DNA of 6,058 nt from Treponema sp. Its GTDB lineage: Bacteria; Spirochaetota; Spirochaetia; Treponematales; Breznakiellaceae. This document shows, one piece after another, positions 1-5,891 of the stretch. The stretch spans positions 1 to 6,058 of the forward strand of contig JAISZE010000010.1 of assembly GCA_031269405.1 (NCBI GenBank). The letters run 5' to 3'. The notes below the pieces were generated by a model that was given only the letters and a program-made list of their open reading frames with translations, was not told the DNA's origin and made no database searches. Position 1 is the first letter of the stretch, and every line of letters begins with the position of its first letter. Both the position numbers and the translations under genes were made by a program.

Positions 1-1760
1 GAGTCCCGTATGCCGAGACATGCCTGCCGTAAGCTTTCCAGGCTTTCGGTGTCGTCAGGAAGTATTCGGGACACGGCATAGAGGGTGAGGCCGTAGTCGT
101 AGCCGACGGTTATATCTCCTTCTGGTTTGGACGGGAACTTTCCTGACTCCTTCCAGGAGCGGATGATGTTTTTAACCATTTTTTCCAGTAAGGCCTTGGG
201 AACCAGGTCCGAATGAACCCACAAGGGCATAAAGGCTGTAGAGAGCAGGTTGTAACGCCGAGGGGGAACTTTTTCAAGATCCTTTCCCTTCCCCAGGCAG
301 TCAAGGCAGACATACCTGCCATTAGGGCCGCGATAGGAAACGCCGAAGCCGTGGCCGCATTCCATAACACCCCGGCGGCGTTTCGGCGACGTGTGATCAT
401 CGTAGAGCCCTGGTTTATTGCAGTAGAGAATGTTTTCTTCTATAAAATTGGAAACGAAGGATCCCGCGATTGCTTTCATCGCCGCTTCCTGTTCCTTGAG
501 GAAAGGCCCGTCCTCAAGCCCCAGGTCCCGGGCCGCAGGCAGGTACAATTCCAGGGCCCGGTGATAGAGAAGGGTAGCCTCCATGGAACCGTCCTGGATA
601 TTGGCCCTGGGCAGTATGCCCCCGGCGATGTATGTTTCGTCCCCCGAGAACGGGAGCATACCCTTTACCATGCGCTCTTGCTGCTGGCTTAAAGCCCAGC
701 GGAGCAGAGGGGCCAGTTCTTTTAGAAAAGCCGCGTCCCTGGTAAAGCTGTAATACTCCATCCCCATGAGTACGAGATACCCGGTATTTTCAGCGAAATC
801 ATGTTCATGGACATGGAAGGCGCAGGTCCCCATACCTTGGGCAGTGGAGATTTTTCCGTAAAGCCTGTGGACGCCGGCGTAATACCGCAGCAGCTTTTGC
901 GCCTCTTCAAGGCAGCCCACAGCCATAAGACCCCGGAAGCAGCCGTAGTTGTCCCGCACATAAGCGAGGTGGTAATTGCAGCCTGCAAGGATGCCGCCTG
1001 AATCGTCCTGCTGGGTTTTAAGGAGGACAGCGATGTCATCAGCAGCATTGGAAATTTCATGATCCAAAACAGGATACATTTTTTTCATATATCCTGTTCT
1101 GGCAAAGCTAAAGTCCCTCCAGTACTCCAAAGTTTTTTCGCAGAGCAAGGCGGAACCGGCGGCTGAAAGCTCTTCAAAGATCTTCCATGCCGAATCTTCG
1201 TCTTTGGCGCAGATAATAAGAATATCCCCCTTACCGAGGGTAAACGCCGCCTCATCTGTATTCGAGAAACGCTCTTCAGCATCGCCTGACACGGCGGCTA
1301 TTACGAAGAGCCTGTCTGTAATAGGATAACCTTCACTGGGCCTCCCTTCCTTGCCCTGCATAGTGGCGTAGAAAAGAGTCCCTGCCGGAACGGAACCGCA
1401 CCAGGCTTTTGAGAACCCCTTTCCTGCAAGCATCTGCTCCGGGGCCCTGGAAAGGGCACTGACATTAAGGCGGCGTATGCGCCATGCTATGGGTTTTTCC
1501 GCCTTGACGCTGCGTATAAAGGCCGATGCCCCTGGAGGGGCGAAGTCGAGCCACGAACCGCGGCCTTCAAGGGAATAGTTCCACACTGCGGAACCGGGAA
1601 TACGCCGCTTTTCAGTTTTCCCTTCTTCATCGCACAGGAGTTGGAGAAGAGACGGTGTGGAGTAATAAGGCCCCATAATATCAAAAACATCCGCCCCTCT
1701 TACATAGGCGCAGAGTTTCCCGTTACCAATACTGTGAACGCCGCCGGCAGCTTCTTTCAT
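1..1760 (-). CDS. Six-hairpin glycosidase-like protein (GH15-like), C-terminus cut by window edge
   Basis: The frame is open without a stop from ATG at 1760 to the window edge: 586 codons visible, with the C-terminus outside. The start follows GGAGG with 10-nt spacing; that site lies in the last codons of the TM2 gene, whose stop is 2 nt upstream, so the two are probably translationally coupled. Residues 1-230 look like an N-terminal beta-rich domain. From about residue 240 the protein is helical, with aromatic-rich motifs of (alpha/alpha)6 glycosidases: YVRDNYG at 267-273, whose Arg-Asp pair recalls the substrate-binding pair of glucoamylases, FSGDETY around 372-377, DGSMEA at 390-395 and GYDYG near 555. 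E394 lies 124 residues after D270, the same spacing as Asp55 to Glu179 (general acid) in fungal glucoamylase; the base would lie outside the window. There is no signal peptide, so a cytoplasmic location is likely. Residues 468-488 hold an unusual CGH...CLDC insertion. Family placement is by motif only; substrate is unknown. Confidence 0.8.
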   Translation of the reverse strand, partial: MKEAAGGVHSIGNGKLCAYVRGADVFDIMGPYYSTPSLLQLLCDEEGKTEKRRIPGSAVWNYSLEGRGSWLDFAPPGASAFIRSVKAEKPIAWRIRRLNVSALSRAPEQMLAGKGFSKAWCGSVPAGTLFYATMQGKEGRPSEGYPITDRLFVIAAVSGDAEERFSNTDEAAFTLGKGDILIICAKDEDSAWKIFEELSAAGSALLCEKTLEYWRDFSFARTGYMKKMYPVLDHEISNAADDIAVLLKTQQDDSGGILAGCNYHLAYVRDNYGCFRGLMAVGCLEEAQKLLRYYAGVHRLYGKISTAQGMGTCAFHVHEHDFAENTGYLVLMGMEYYSFTRDAAFLKELAPLLRWALSQQQERMVKGMLPFSGDETYIAGGILPRANIQDGSMEATLLYHRALELYLPAARDLGLEDGPFLKEQEAAMKAIAGSFVSNFIEENILYCNKPGLYDDHTSPKRRRGVMECGHGFGVSYRGPNGRYVCLDCLGKGKDLEKVPPRRYNLLSTAFMPLWVHSDLVPKALLEKMVKNIIRSWKESGKFPSKPEGDITVGYDYGLTLYAVSRILPDDTESLESLRQACLGIRD

Positions 1761-1762
1761 GC

Positions 1763-2278
1763 TTAAAAATCCTCCAGAGGTTCGTCCCGGTCCATTAAAT
1801 CCGGCAAGGTGTAGACCAGGGTTCCGCTTTTACGGACCCGAAGTTCGGCGAAGCCTTTGGACACGAGGTTATCCAGGTATTTCTTAGCCTCTTCGATGGG
1901 AAGGTCCCCCGCCAGGGCAACCTCGCTGACGGTGAGGACGCCTTTGTTTTCTTTGGCCAGCTTGAGGATGATCCGCTCCAGGCTTTCTTTGTCCCTGGAT
2001 TTACCGTTAACCACCCTGGCTTCTCCATCATGCACATAACGCCAATCAGGCCTCCTGGCCTGCCCGTGGGGCGCGGTAAAAATGGCGTTCCGTATATTGG
2101 CTTCCTGTACCTGGTTGGAAAGGGTGAAGAAATCGTAAACAGAGCCGATCATGCCAAGGCCGCCGGTAAACATCCAGAGGAGTCCTGTGGGGATTTTTCC
2201 CAGGTAAAAACGGTGAAACCCCAACGCGCCGAAGCCCGAAAGGAACCATAAAAGATATGCGATTCCGACACTGTACAT
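1763..2278 (-). CDS. TM2-domain membrane protein with C-terminal winged-helix-like region
   Basis: This is a 171-residue protein. The start ATG at 2278 follows AGGGAGG with 5-nt spacing, and the TM2 domain begins directly there. The frame is open further upstream to an ATG at 2467, but that stretch encodes low-quality sequence and contains the putative promoter, so I reject it. Residues 4-19 and 30-48 form two hydrophobic helices flanking GFHRFYLGK (20-28), the hallmark of TM2 domains (Pfam TM2 family), ending near D49. Residues 70-95 are a polar linker. Residues 97-160 read as a winged helix: a helix with LERIILKLAKENKG, VSEVALAGDLPIEEAKKYLD as the helix-turn-helix, then a wing with ELRVRKSGTLVYTLP. 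The C-terminal domain probably faces the cytoplasm. TM2 proteins have no general biochemical role I can assign. It is the first gene of a unit with the downstream glycosidase-like gene. The fold of the C-terminal part is inferred from pattern, not from a search. Confidence 0.85.
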   Translation of the reverse strand: MYSVGIAYLLWFLSGFGALGFHRFYLGKIPTGLLWMFTGGLGMIGSVYDFFTLSNQVQEANIRNAIFTAPHGQARRPDWRYVHDGEARVVNGKSRDKESLERIILKLAKENKGVLTVSEVALAGDLPIEEAKKYLDNLVSKGFAELRVRKSGTLVYTLPDLMDRDEPLEDF

Positions 2279-2312
2279 AGCAGCCTCCCTAGTCAGCGCT
2301 GTTTTGCTTCTA

Positions 2313-2326
2313 CGCCTGATCAGGCG
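2313..2326. promoter_or_regulatory. Perfect 14-bp palindrome in the TM2 gene leader
   Basis: CGCCTGATCAGGCG is its own reverse complement with no spacer. It lies between the proposed transcription start and the ribosome-binding site at 2281-2287. A dimeric regulator site is more plausible than a hairpin, because an RNA hairpin would need to sacrifice the central bases as loop. Confidence 0.4.
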
Positions 2327-2350
2327 GTCCCCATAAAGGCAACCACATAC

Positions 2351-2379
2351 AGGATACTGGAAATCTTCAGTTTTTCCAA
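2351..2379 (-). promoter_or_regulatory. Candidate promoter for the TM2-glycosidase operon
   Basis: Minus-strand TTGGAA (2379-2374) and TATCCT (2356-2351) are 17 nt apart and match 4 of 6 bases each. The predicted start near 2344 leaves a leader of about 65 nt before the ATG at 2278. Confidence 0.35.
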
Positions 2380-2382
2380 GTA
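2355..2382. promoter_or_regulatory. Inverted repeat spanning the TM2 promoter
   Basis: TACTGGAAA (2355-2363) and TTTCCAAGTA (2373-2382) are inverted copies with a single inserted base. They cover both proposed promoter boxes, which would suit an operator. Confidence 0.35.
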
Positions 2383-2515
2383 CCCGCCTGCTAAGGCTGA
2401 CAGGATGGGAAGGCAAAGGAAAACCTAAAGCCCAGGGAAAAAGGCGCGGCTGTGAAATTGGGAACAATGATCATTTTGCAACCGAATATCGAAAAGGTTT
2501 CAGGTCCAATCCCTA

Positions 2516-3730
2516 TCAGATGCCTACCGCCCAGGAAGCGACTGCGGCGCCCAAGTCCATCATCATTTCATCATCTCCGATATCAATGATAGTAACAGCA
2601 TGCGGCTGGTCCCCTATCGCGAAGATACCCTCAGCTACCTCATCGCGGATAATGAGTATAGGTTTATCAAGGGCGGAAGCGATACCCGCTTCAATATGGT
2701 TCCATGGGGTAGCGAGTGATGTGTGTTCCCCGGCCCGCTCCTTTGTAGTACCGGCATACCAGACGACCTTACTGGCCTCCATTTGGGGCACTCCTAAGAC
2801 GATAGTTCCATCGCATAAACCGATGCGCTGTTTTACTTCGTCGAGCGGCGCGCCAACGCCATATTCGTCCGGCGGGAATGTCATGGCTTCGACACCGGCA
2901 TCACGGAGCCCCTGGGTGATCTGCGCAAGGATGATGAGTCCCTGCCTGTTGAGGAGCGACGGCCGGCTTAAAAAGACACGCTTAGGCCGCTTTCCCGCTT
3001 CTGCCCGATCGCCGCTCCCTGCCTGGCTGCCATCCTCAATGAGCTTCCCGCCCATAAAGACCCCCTGTTCGTCGATTCTTGCAAGCACTTCCGGCGGAAT
3101 GTTGCTCGCTTTACGGAAAGTGGCGCGTGTAAGGTTTGCCCCTCTGAAACGGGCGCCGCGCAAATTAGCCGAATCAAAGTTGCAGCCTTGAAGATCGGCA
3201 TCCCTGAGCACCGTCCCCACAAGCTGTGCGCTCATGAATACTGCATTAGCTAACCGTGCGCCCCGCAGCGACGCGGAGCTTAAATCGGCGCGAAAGAAGT
3301 CCGCGCCTACCGCCGAAACCGGACGCTTGTTTTGCCTTAACCCCCAGTAGCAGTTGCGCAGGTTAGCCCGCTGGAAGTCAACACCGTCCAGGGAGACAGC
3401 TTCAGCCAGCCCGTCGGCTATTGCCTTCTGGATGATGCCGGCAGGTTCGGTTTTGAGAACAGCGGCGGCAAGTTTAACCGCATCTTCGGCGTACGGCATA
3501 TCCCGTGTGCCATATTCCGACCTTGAGCCGAAGAATCGCGGGAGCAGAGCCGCAGCGGAGAGCCTCTCTATGGGAGTGTTGCTTCCCAGACCGTTGGCGG
3601 TGCGGATGAAAGATTCACCAATGTCCTTTGTCCTGTCGCGTCTGCTGCGGAAGCGCAGGAATCCCCCGAGTCCTGCCAAAGCGCCGAGGCAGCCGAGCGC
3701 CGCGGCAATGAGGTTCACATAATCAGTCAT
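2516..3730 (-). CDS. Membrane-anchored pentapeptide-repeat protein with C-terminal TIR/deoxyribosyltransferase-like domain
   Basis: A 404-residue protein in three parts. Residues 5-26 are a single hydrophobic helix followed by a basic RFRSRRDR stretch, which indicates a membrane anchor with the rest in the cytoplasm. Residues 35-112 are helical and unrecognised. Residues 113-206 contain pentapeptide repeats of the A(D/N)LxX type, for example RADLS, SASLR, GARLA, DADLQ, SANLR, GARFR and GANLT, which build a right-handed beta-helix. A charged linker (231-249) leads to a Rossmann-like domain at about 250-400. It begins RVFLSRPS, has a CDG motif at 306-308, and has WNHIEAGIASALDKPILII at 343-361. 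The ExGxAxAL...P pattern around E347 matches the catalytic Glu region of nucleoside 2-deoxyribosyltransferases and related TIR-like folds. Enzyme activity and substrate are inference. The ATG at 3730 is the first start after an in-frame TAG (3742-3740) and lacks a Shine-Dalgarno. It stands as its own transcription unit, 237 nt before the TM2 gene. Confidence 0.88.
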   Translation of the reverse strand: MTDYVNLIAAALGCLGALAGLGGFLRFRSRRDRTKDIGESFIRTANGLGSNTPIERLSAAALLPRFFGSRSEYGTRDMPYAEDAVKLAAAVLKTEPAGIIQKAIADGLAEAVSLDGVDFQRANLRNCYWGLRQNKRPVSAVGADFFRADLSSASLRGARLANAVFMSAQLVGTVLRDADLQGCNFDSANLRGARFRGANLTRATFRKASNIPPEVLARIDEQGVFMGGKLIEDGSQAGSGDRAEAGKRPKRVFLSRPSLLNRQGLIILAQITQGLRDAGVEAMTFPPDEYGVGAPLDEVKQRIGLCDGTIVLGVPQMEASKVVWYAGTTKERAGEHTSLATPWNHIEAGIASALDKPILIIRDEVAEGIFAIGDQPHAVTIIDIGDDEMMMDLGAAVASWAVGI

Positions 3731-3735
3731 AGAAT

Positions 3736-3766
3736 TATTCTATAGCAGGGAGAGAGTATTGTAACA
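3736..3766 (-). promoter_or_regulatory. Candidate promoter giving a leaderless mRNA for the TIR-like gene
   Basis: On the minus strand GTTACA (3766-3761, 4/6 to -35) lies 18 nt from TAGAAT (3742-3737, 5/6 to -10). A start 7 nt downstream falls on the A of the ATG at 3730, and no Shine-Dalgarno is visible there. The placement is consistent with leaderless transcription. Confidence 0.4.
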
Positions 3767-3774
3767 GATACTCT
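3753..3774. promoter_or_regulatory. 7-bp inverted repeat overlapping the -35 box (candidate operator)
   Basis: AGAGTAT and ATACTCT are perfect inverted halves separated by 8 nt (TGTAACAG). The repeat covers the proposed -35 hexamer of the pentapeptide/TIR-like gene, where a bound repressor would block polymerase. No T-run follows, so it does not look like a terminator for the lrp-type gene ending at 3833. Confidence 0.45.
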
Positions 3775-3832
3775 GTTTAGTTCCGAAGCTTCAATGGACC
3801 GCATAGTATCAGGAGCCTGCCGCCAGCTTCCG

Positions 3833-4267
3833 CTAAACAAACTTACGGTAGCTCTTCAGTATGATGAAGCTTTCCGAATGGGTTATACCCTTTACTGTCG
3901 AAAGCTGCTCGGTAAGGAACCTGACCAGCCCCTTGTTGGAATCCACCAGCACCTCGGCGATAAGGTCGTAGCGGCCCGACACGATGGAAACAGAGAGAAC
4001 GTTTTCCAGCGCCGATACCTCCCCGGCCTTGGCTTCCAGAAACCGGGATTCTACGACGCCCATGGCGATAAGGGCAAGCTGCTGCTTCTCCAGGGCGTCG
4101 GGGTTTATCAGAGCCTTGATCTCGACGATGCCCGCGTCCCTGAGTTTCTTGAGCCGCAGCCTTACGGTCCCTTCGGAAATATGGAGTTTTCCTGCGATAG
4201 TGTTGTTAGGGACATAACCCTCCCGCAGGATCTCCATGATTTTCCAATCTGTGTCGTCAGGCTGCAT
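3833..4267 (-). CDS. Lrp/AsnC-family transcriptional regulator
   Basis: A 144-residue protein, the usual length of single-module Lrp/AsnC regulators. The N-terminal DNA-binding part has DDTDWKIMEIL at 4-14, matching the family's opening LDxxDxxIL, and a helix-turn-helix at about 20-46 (NNTIAGKLHISEGTVRLRLK, then LRDAGIV). Residues 64-140 form the RAM (ligand-binding, oligomerising) domain, with SGRYDLIAEV at 97-106 matching the conserved G-x-yD motif, where amino acids bind at the dimer interface. The start ATG lies 3 nt after the ald stop (TGA-ACC-ATG) without a clear ribosome-binding site, so translation probably depends on ribosomes finishing ald. Lrp-type proteins encoded beside ald commonly sense alanine or another amino acid and control ald; that role is inferred here from position. 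The inverted repeat at 5410-5429 is a plausible target. Confidence 0.93.
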   Translation of the reverse strand: MQPDDTDWKIMEILREGYVPNNTIAGKLHISEGTVRLRLKKLRDAGIVEIKALINPDALEKQQLALIAMGVVESRFLEAKAGEVSALENVLSVSIVSGRYDLIAEVLVDSNKGLVRFLTEQLSTVKGITHSESFIILKSYRKFV

Positions 4268-4270
4268 GGT

Positions 4271-5383
4271 TCATAATAAACGGTCAGGGTCCGTGTAATC
4301 AATGCCGAAAGCTGAGGCCACGTCCCGGTACGTACATTTCCCCTTATAGGTATTAAGGCCCAGTTTCAAATCCCCCAGGGATTTACAGGCCTCTTCCAGG
4401 CCCCTGCCGGCAATTGCCAGACCGTAAGGGAGCGTGGCGTTGGTAAGGGCCAGAGTACTGGTCAGGGCCACGGCGCCGGGCATATTGGCTACGCAGTAGT
4501 GGACCACCCCTTCTTCCTCGTAGACCGGATCATCGTGGGTAGTGGGCCTGGTAGTTTCGGCACACCCCCCCTGATCCACCGCCACATCCACAAGGACCGA
4601 ATGTTTTTTCATCAGCGAAAGATGCTCCCTCCTGATCAGTTTAGGCGCCCTGGCTCCGGGGATGAGCACAGCGCCTACCAGGAGATCGCATTCTCCAAGC
4701 GCCGCCCTGATGCTCTCTTCATTCGAGTAGAGGGTGGTTACGGTTCCGCGGAAAATGTCGTCGATGTAAGCAAGGCGGCCGGCGCTGATGTCCAGCACCG
4801 TAGTGTCCGCCCCAAAACCCGCCGCTATCCGGGCGGCGTTGAAACCCACAGTCCCGCCGCCCAGGATGGCCACCTTGCCCCTGGGCGTCCCGGGAACCCC
4901 GGAAAGCAGCACCCCCCGGCCTCCTGAGGGCCGTTCCAGGTACTTCGCCCCTTCCTGTATACTCAGCCTCCCGGCTATCTCGCTCATGGGCCTGAGGCAG
5001 GGGAGATCCCCGCCGCCGGTCCTGATGGTCTCGTAGGCCACTGCCGAAACCTTCCTGTCCAGCAAGGCCCTGGTCTGGGCCTCGTCGGCTGCCAGGTGCA
5101 GGTAGGTAAAAAGTATCTGCCCTTCCCTGAGGAACCCGTACTCCTCCTCCTGGGGTTCCTTTACCTTGATGATCATGTCGTTTCCGGCGAAGATCTCTTC
5201 CCTGTCCCGCCCGATAACCGCCCCTGCGGCGGCATACTGGGCGTCGTCGAAGCCCGCCCCCTTACCGGCGCCGGCCTCAACGGTAACCTTGTGGCCCCGG
5301 GCGGCGTAGGCGGCTGCGCACTGGGGGGTCAGTCCCACCCGGTACTCGTGTTTTTTGATTTCCTTTACACATCCAATCCGCAT
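4271..5383 (-). CDS. ald: Alanine dehydrogenase
   Basis: NAD-dependent alanine dehydrogenase: L-alanine + NAD+ + H2O to pyruvate + NH4+ + NADH, reversible, a cytosolic hexameric enzyme in the characterised family. The 370-residue length is standard. Starting at the second of two adjacent ATGs, the residues known to be functional fall on the canonical numbers: R15 and K75 (pyruvate binding), Y94, H96 (proton transfer), M133/S134, D198 (NAD ribose), D270 (catalytic) and N300. The Rossmann motif GGGTVG is at 175-180 and the NMPGAV signature at 300-305. The AAGGAGG site is 5 nt from this ATG but only 2 nt from the upstream ATG at 5386, which also favours 5383. It is the first gene of an operon with the Lrp-type regulator. 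The enzyme lets the cell use alanine as carbon and nitrogen source or assimilate ammonia into alanine; the physiological direction cannot be read from sequence. Confidence 0.97.
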   Translation of the reverse strand: MRIGCVKEIKKHEYRVGLTPQCAAAYAARGHKVTVEAGAGKGAGFDDAQYAAAGAVIGRDREEIFAGNDMIIKVKEPQEEEYGFLREGQILFTYLHLAADEAQTRALLDRKVSAVAYETIRTGGGDLPCLRPMSEIAGRLSIQEGAKYLERPSGGRGVLLSGVPGTPRGKVAILGGGTVGFNAARIAAGFGADTTVLDISAGRLAYIDDIFRGTVTTLYSNEESIRAALGECDLLVGAVLIPGARAPKLIRREHLSLMKKHSVLVDVAVDQGGCAETTRPTTHDDPVYEEEGVVHYCVANMPGAVALTSTLALTNATLPYGLAIAGRGLEEACKSLGDLKLGLNTYKGKCTYRDVASAFGIDYTDPDRLL

Positions 5384-5409
5384 CATTTCCTCCTTAATTA
5401 AGACTTGTA

Positions 5410-5429
5410 TTACGATAATCGCAACGTAA
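5410..5429. promoter_or_regulatory. Inverted repeat at the ald transcription start, possible regulator operator
   Basis: TTACG and CGTAA flank a 10-nt A+T-rich spacer, directly over the predicted ald start point. The sequence TATTACGA at 5408-5415 recurs at 5468-5475, upstream of the -35 box, exactly 60 bp away. Two similar sites on either side of a promoter fit cooperative binding by an Lrp-type octamer. The partner protein is inferred from the operon; half-sites are short. Confidence 0.35.
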
Positions 5430-5433
5430 CTGA

Positions 5434-5462
5434 AGTTTATTGCATAATCATCAACTATTCAA
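5434..5462 (-). promoter_or_regulatory. Candidate sigma-70-type promoter for ald-lrp
   Basis: On the minus strand TTGAAT (5462-5457) is separated by 17 nt from TAAACT (5439-5434); each box matches 4 of 6 consensus bases, in an A+T-rich stretch unlike the surrounding genes. Transcription would start near 5427, about 40 nt before the ald ATG. Confidence 0.4.
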
Positions 5463-5483
5463 GTATATATTACGAAAAGCACT

Positions 5484-5530
5484 AAAAAACACCGGACAGT
5501 TCTTTGGCCCCAGGGCTGCGCCCCTCCGGC
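5484..5530 (-). terminator. Candidate rho-independent terminator after the small gene
   Basis: Read on the minus strand: GCGCC-GGAGG-GGCGC is one small hairpin. Alternatively, CCGGA (5529-5525) pairs with TCCGG (5496-5492) around an inner GGGC-GCA-GCCC hairpin. TG and six T (5489-5484) follow directly. GC-rich structure plus a T-run, placed 35-80 nt after the small gene's stop and before the ald promoter, fits a terminator. The 5-bp outer stem and large enclosed loop make it a weak one. Confidence 0.4.
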
Positions 5531-5564
5531 GCTATGTAATCAGATCGTTATTTGTGGGTCAAGT

Positions 5565-5856
5565 TTAGCCTGGGGATGAGGGAGGGTTCAGGCGGAAGTT
5601 GACCATGATCGCCGCTTCGGCCAAAAAATCCTTCCGGGCCTCGTTTTTGGCCTCCGTGAGGATCTTGTTCCCGCCCGGCCCTGAAACCTGGGTGTACAGG
5701 CCCATAAAGGCTCCGCAGGAGGTTTGCAGGGCCGCCGCCTCTGCAGGGGGGATTTCCCAGCCCTCGGCGTTGCCCGTGATTTTGGCAACAAAATTACCCC
5801 CCCAGGCCCGCCAGGGGAGCATCGGAACCCGGTAGATATTTGGCTCTTTTACTCAC
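5565..5856 (-). CDS. Small protein, frameshifted (GTG start out of frame with the main body); possible pseudogene
   Basis: A strong site, AAAAGGAG, sits 5 nt before a GTG at 5856 that encodes MSKRAKYLPGSDAPLAGLGG and then stops at a TAA just after the G7 tract. The +1 frame encodes the rest from 5822 down to 5565 (85 residues if begun at an ATG there), including AWGGNFVAKI, WEIPPAEAAALQ and NEARKDFLAEAA. Removing one base, either from the G7 run (5797-5803) or from the CCCC run (minus strand, 5814-5817), fuses both parts into one protein of about 96 residues. The order YLPxxD, WxxNF, W-I-P, NEARK is one I recall from small uncharacterised proteins common in termite-gut Treponema and in Bacteroidetes; I could not check this. 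The C-terminus (NFRLNPPSSPG) also looks short for such proteins. The cause may be decay, a base-call error, slippage or phase variation. Function is unknown, and no signal peptide or membrane segment is visible. Confidence 0.55.
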
Positions 5857-5871
5857 GGCAACTCCTTTTAC

Positions 5872-5891
5872 AAGCGGCGGCATCGCCGCTT
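5872..5891 (-). other. Perfect 8-bp hairpin in front of the small gene
   Basis: AAGCGGCG pairs with CGCCGCTT across a 4-nt loop. On the minus strand it ends one base before TAAAAGGAG, the ribosome-binding site of the GTG-start gene, and it overlaps the candidate upstream stop codon. There is no T-tract on either side, so it is a poor intrinsic terminator. A 5'-UTR or intercistronic stabilising hairpin is more likely. Confidence 0.5.

Noticed and set aside
213..692. Plus-strand 159-residue open frame
   Set aside because: It is antisense to the glycosidase-like gene, has no recognisable motif and exists because of G+C-rich third positions in the real frame.
722..1060. Minus-strand 112-residue open frame
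   Set aside because: It is a different frame inside the continuous 586-codon gene; the true frame gives the YVRDNYG and EHDFAENTGY motifs.
2279..2467. 63-residue N-terminal extension of the TM2 protein
   Set aside because: The added sequence is not protein-like, overlaps the candidate promoter, and the internal ATG at 2278 has a strong ribosome-binding site at the exact domain start.
2466..2475. Palindrome AATGATCATT
   Set aside because: A 10-bp palindrome is expected by chance in a window this size, and it is not placed near a promoter or gene start.
2520..3191. Plus-strand 223-residue open frame
   Set aside because: It is antisense to the TIR-like half of the 404-residue gene; its serine/proline-rich product has no domain and no ribosome-binding site.
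3794..4276. Plus-strand 160-residue open frame
   Set aside because: It mirrors the Lrp-type gene almost end to end; the minus strand carries a clear helix-turn-helix and RAM domain.
4499..4927. Plus-strand 142-residue open frame within ald
   Set aside because: Antisense to the NAD-binding half of alanine dehydrogenase, whose assignment is certain.
5599..5835. Plus-strand 78-residue open frame
   Set aside because: It is antisense to the frameshifted small gene, which has the ribosome-binding site and the motif-like W and NEARK positions.
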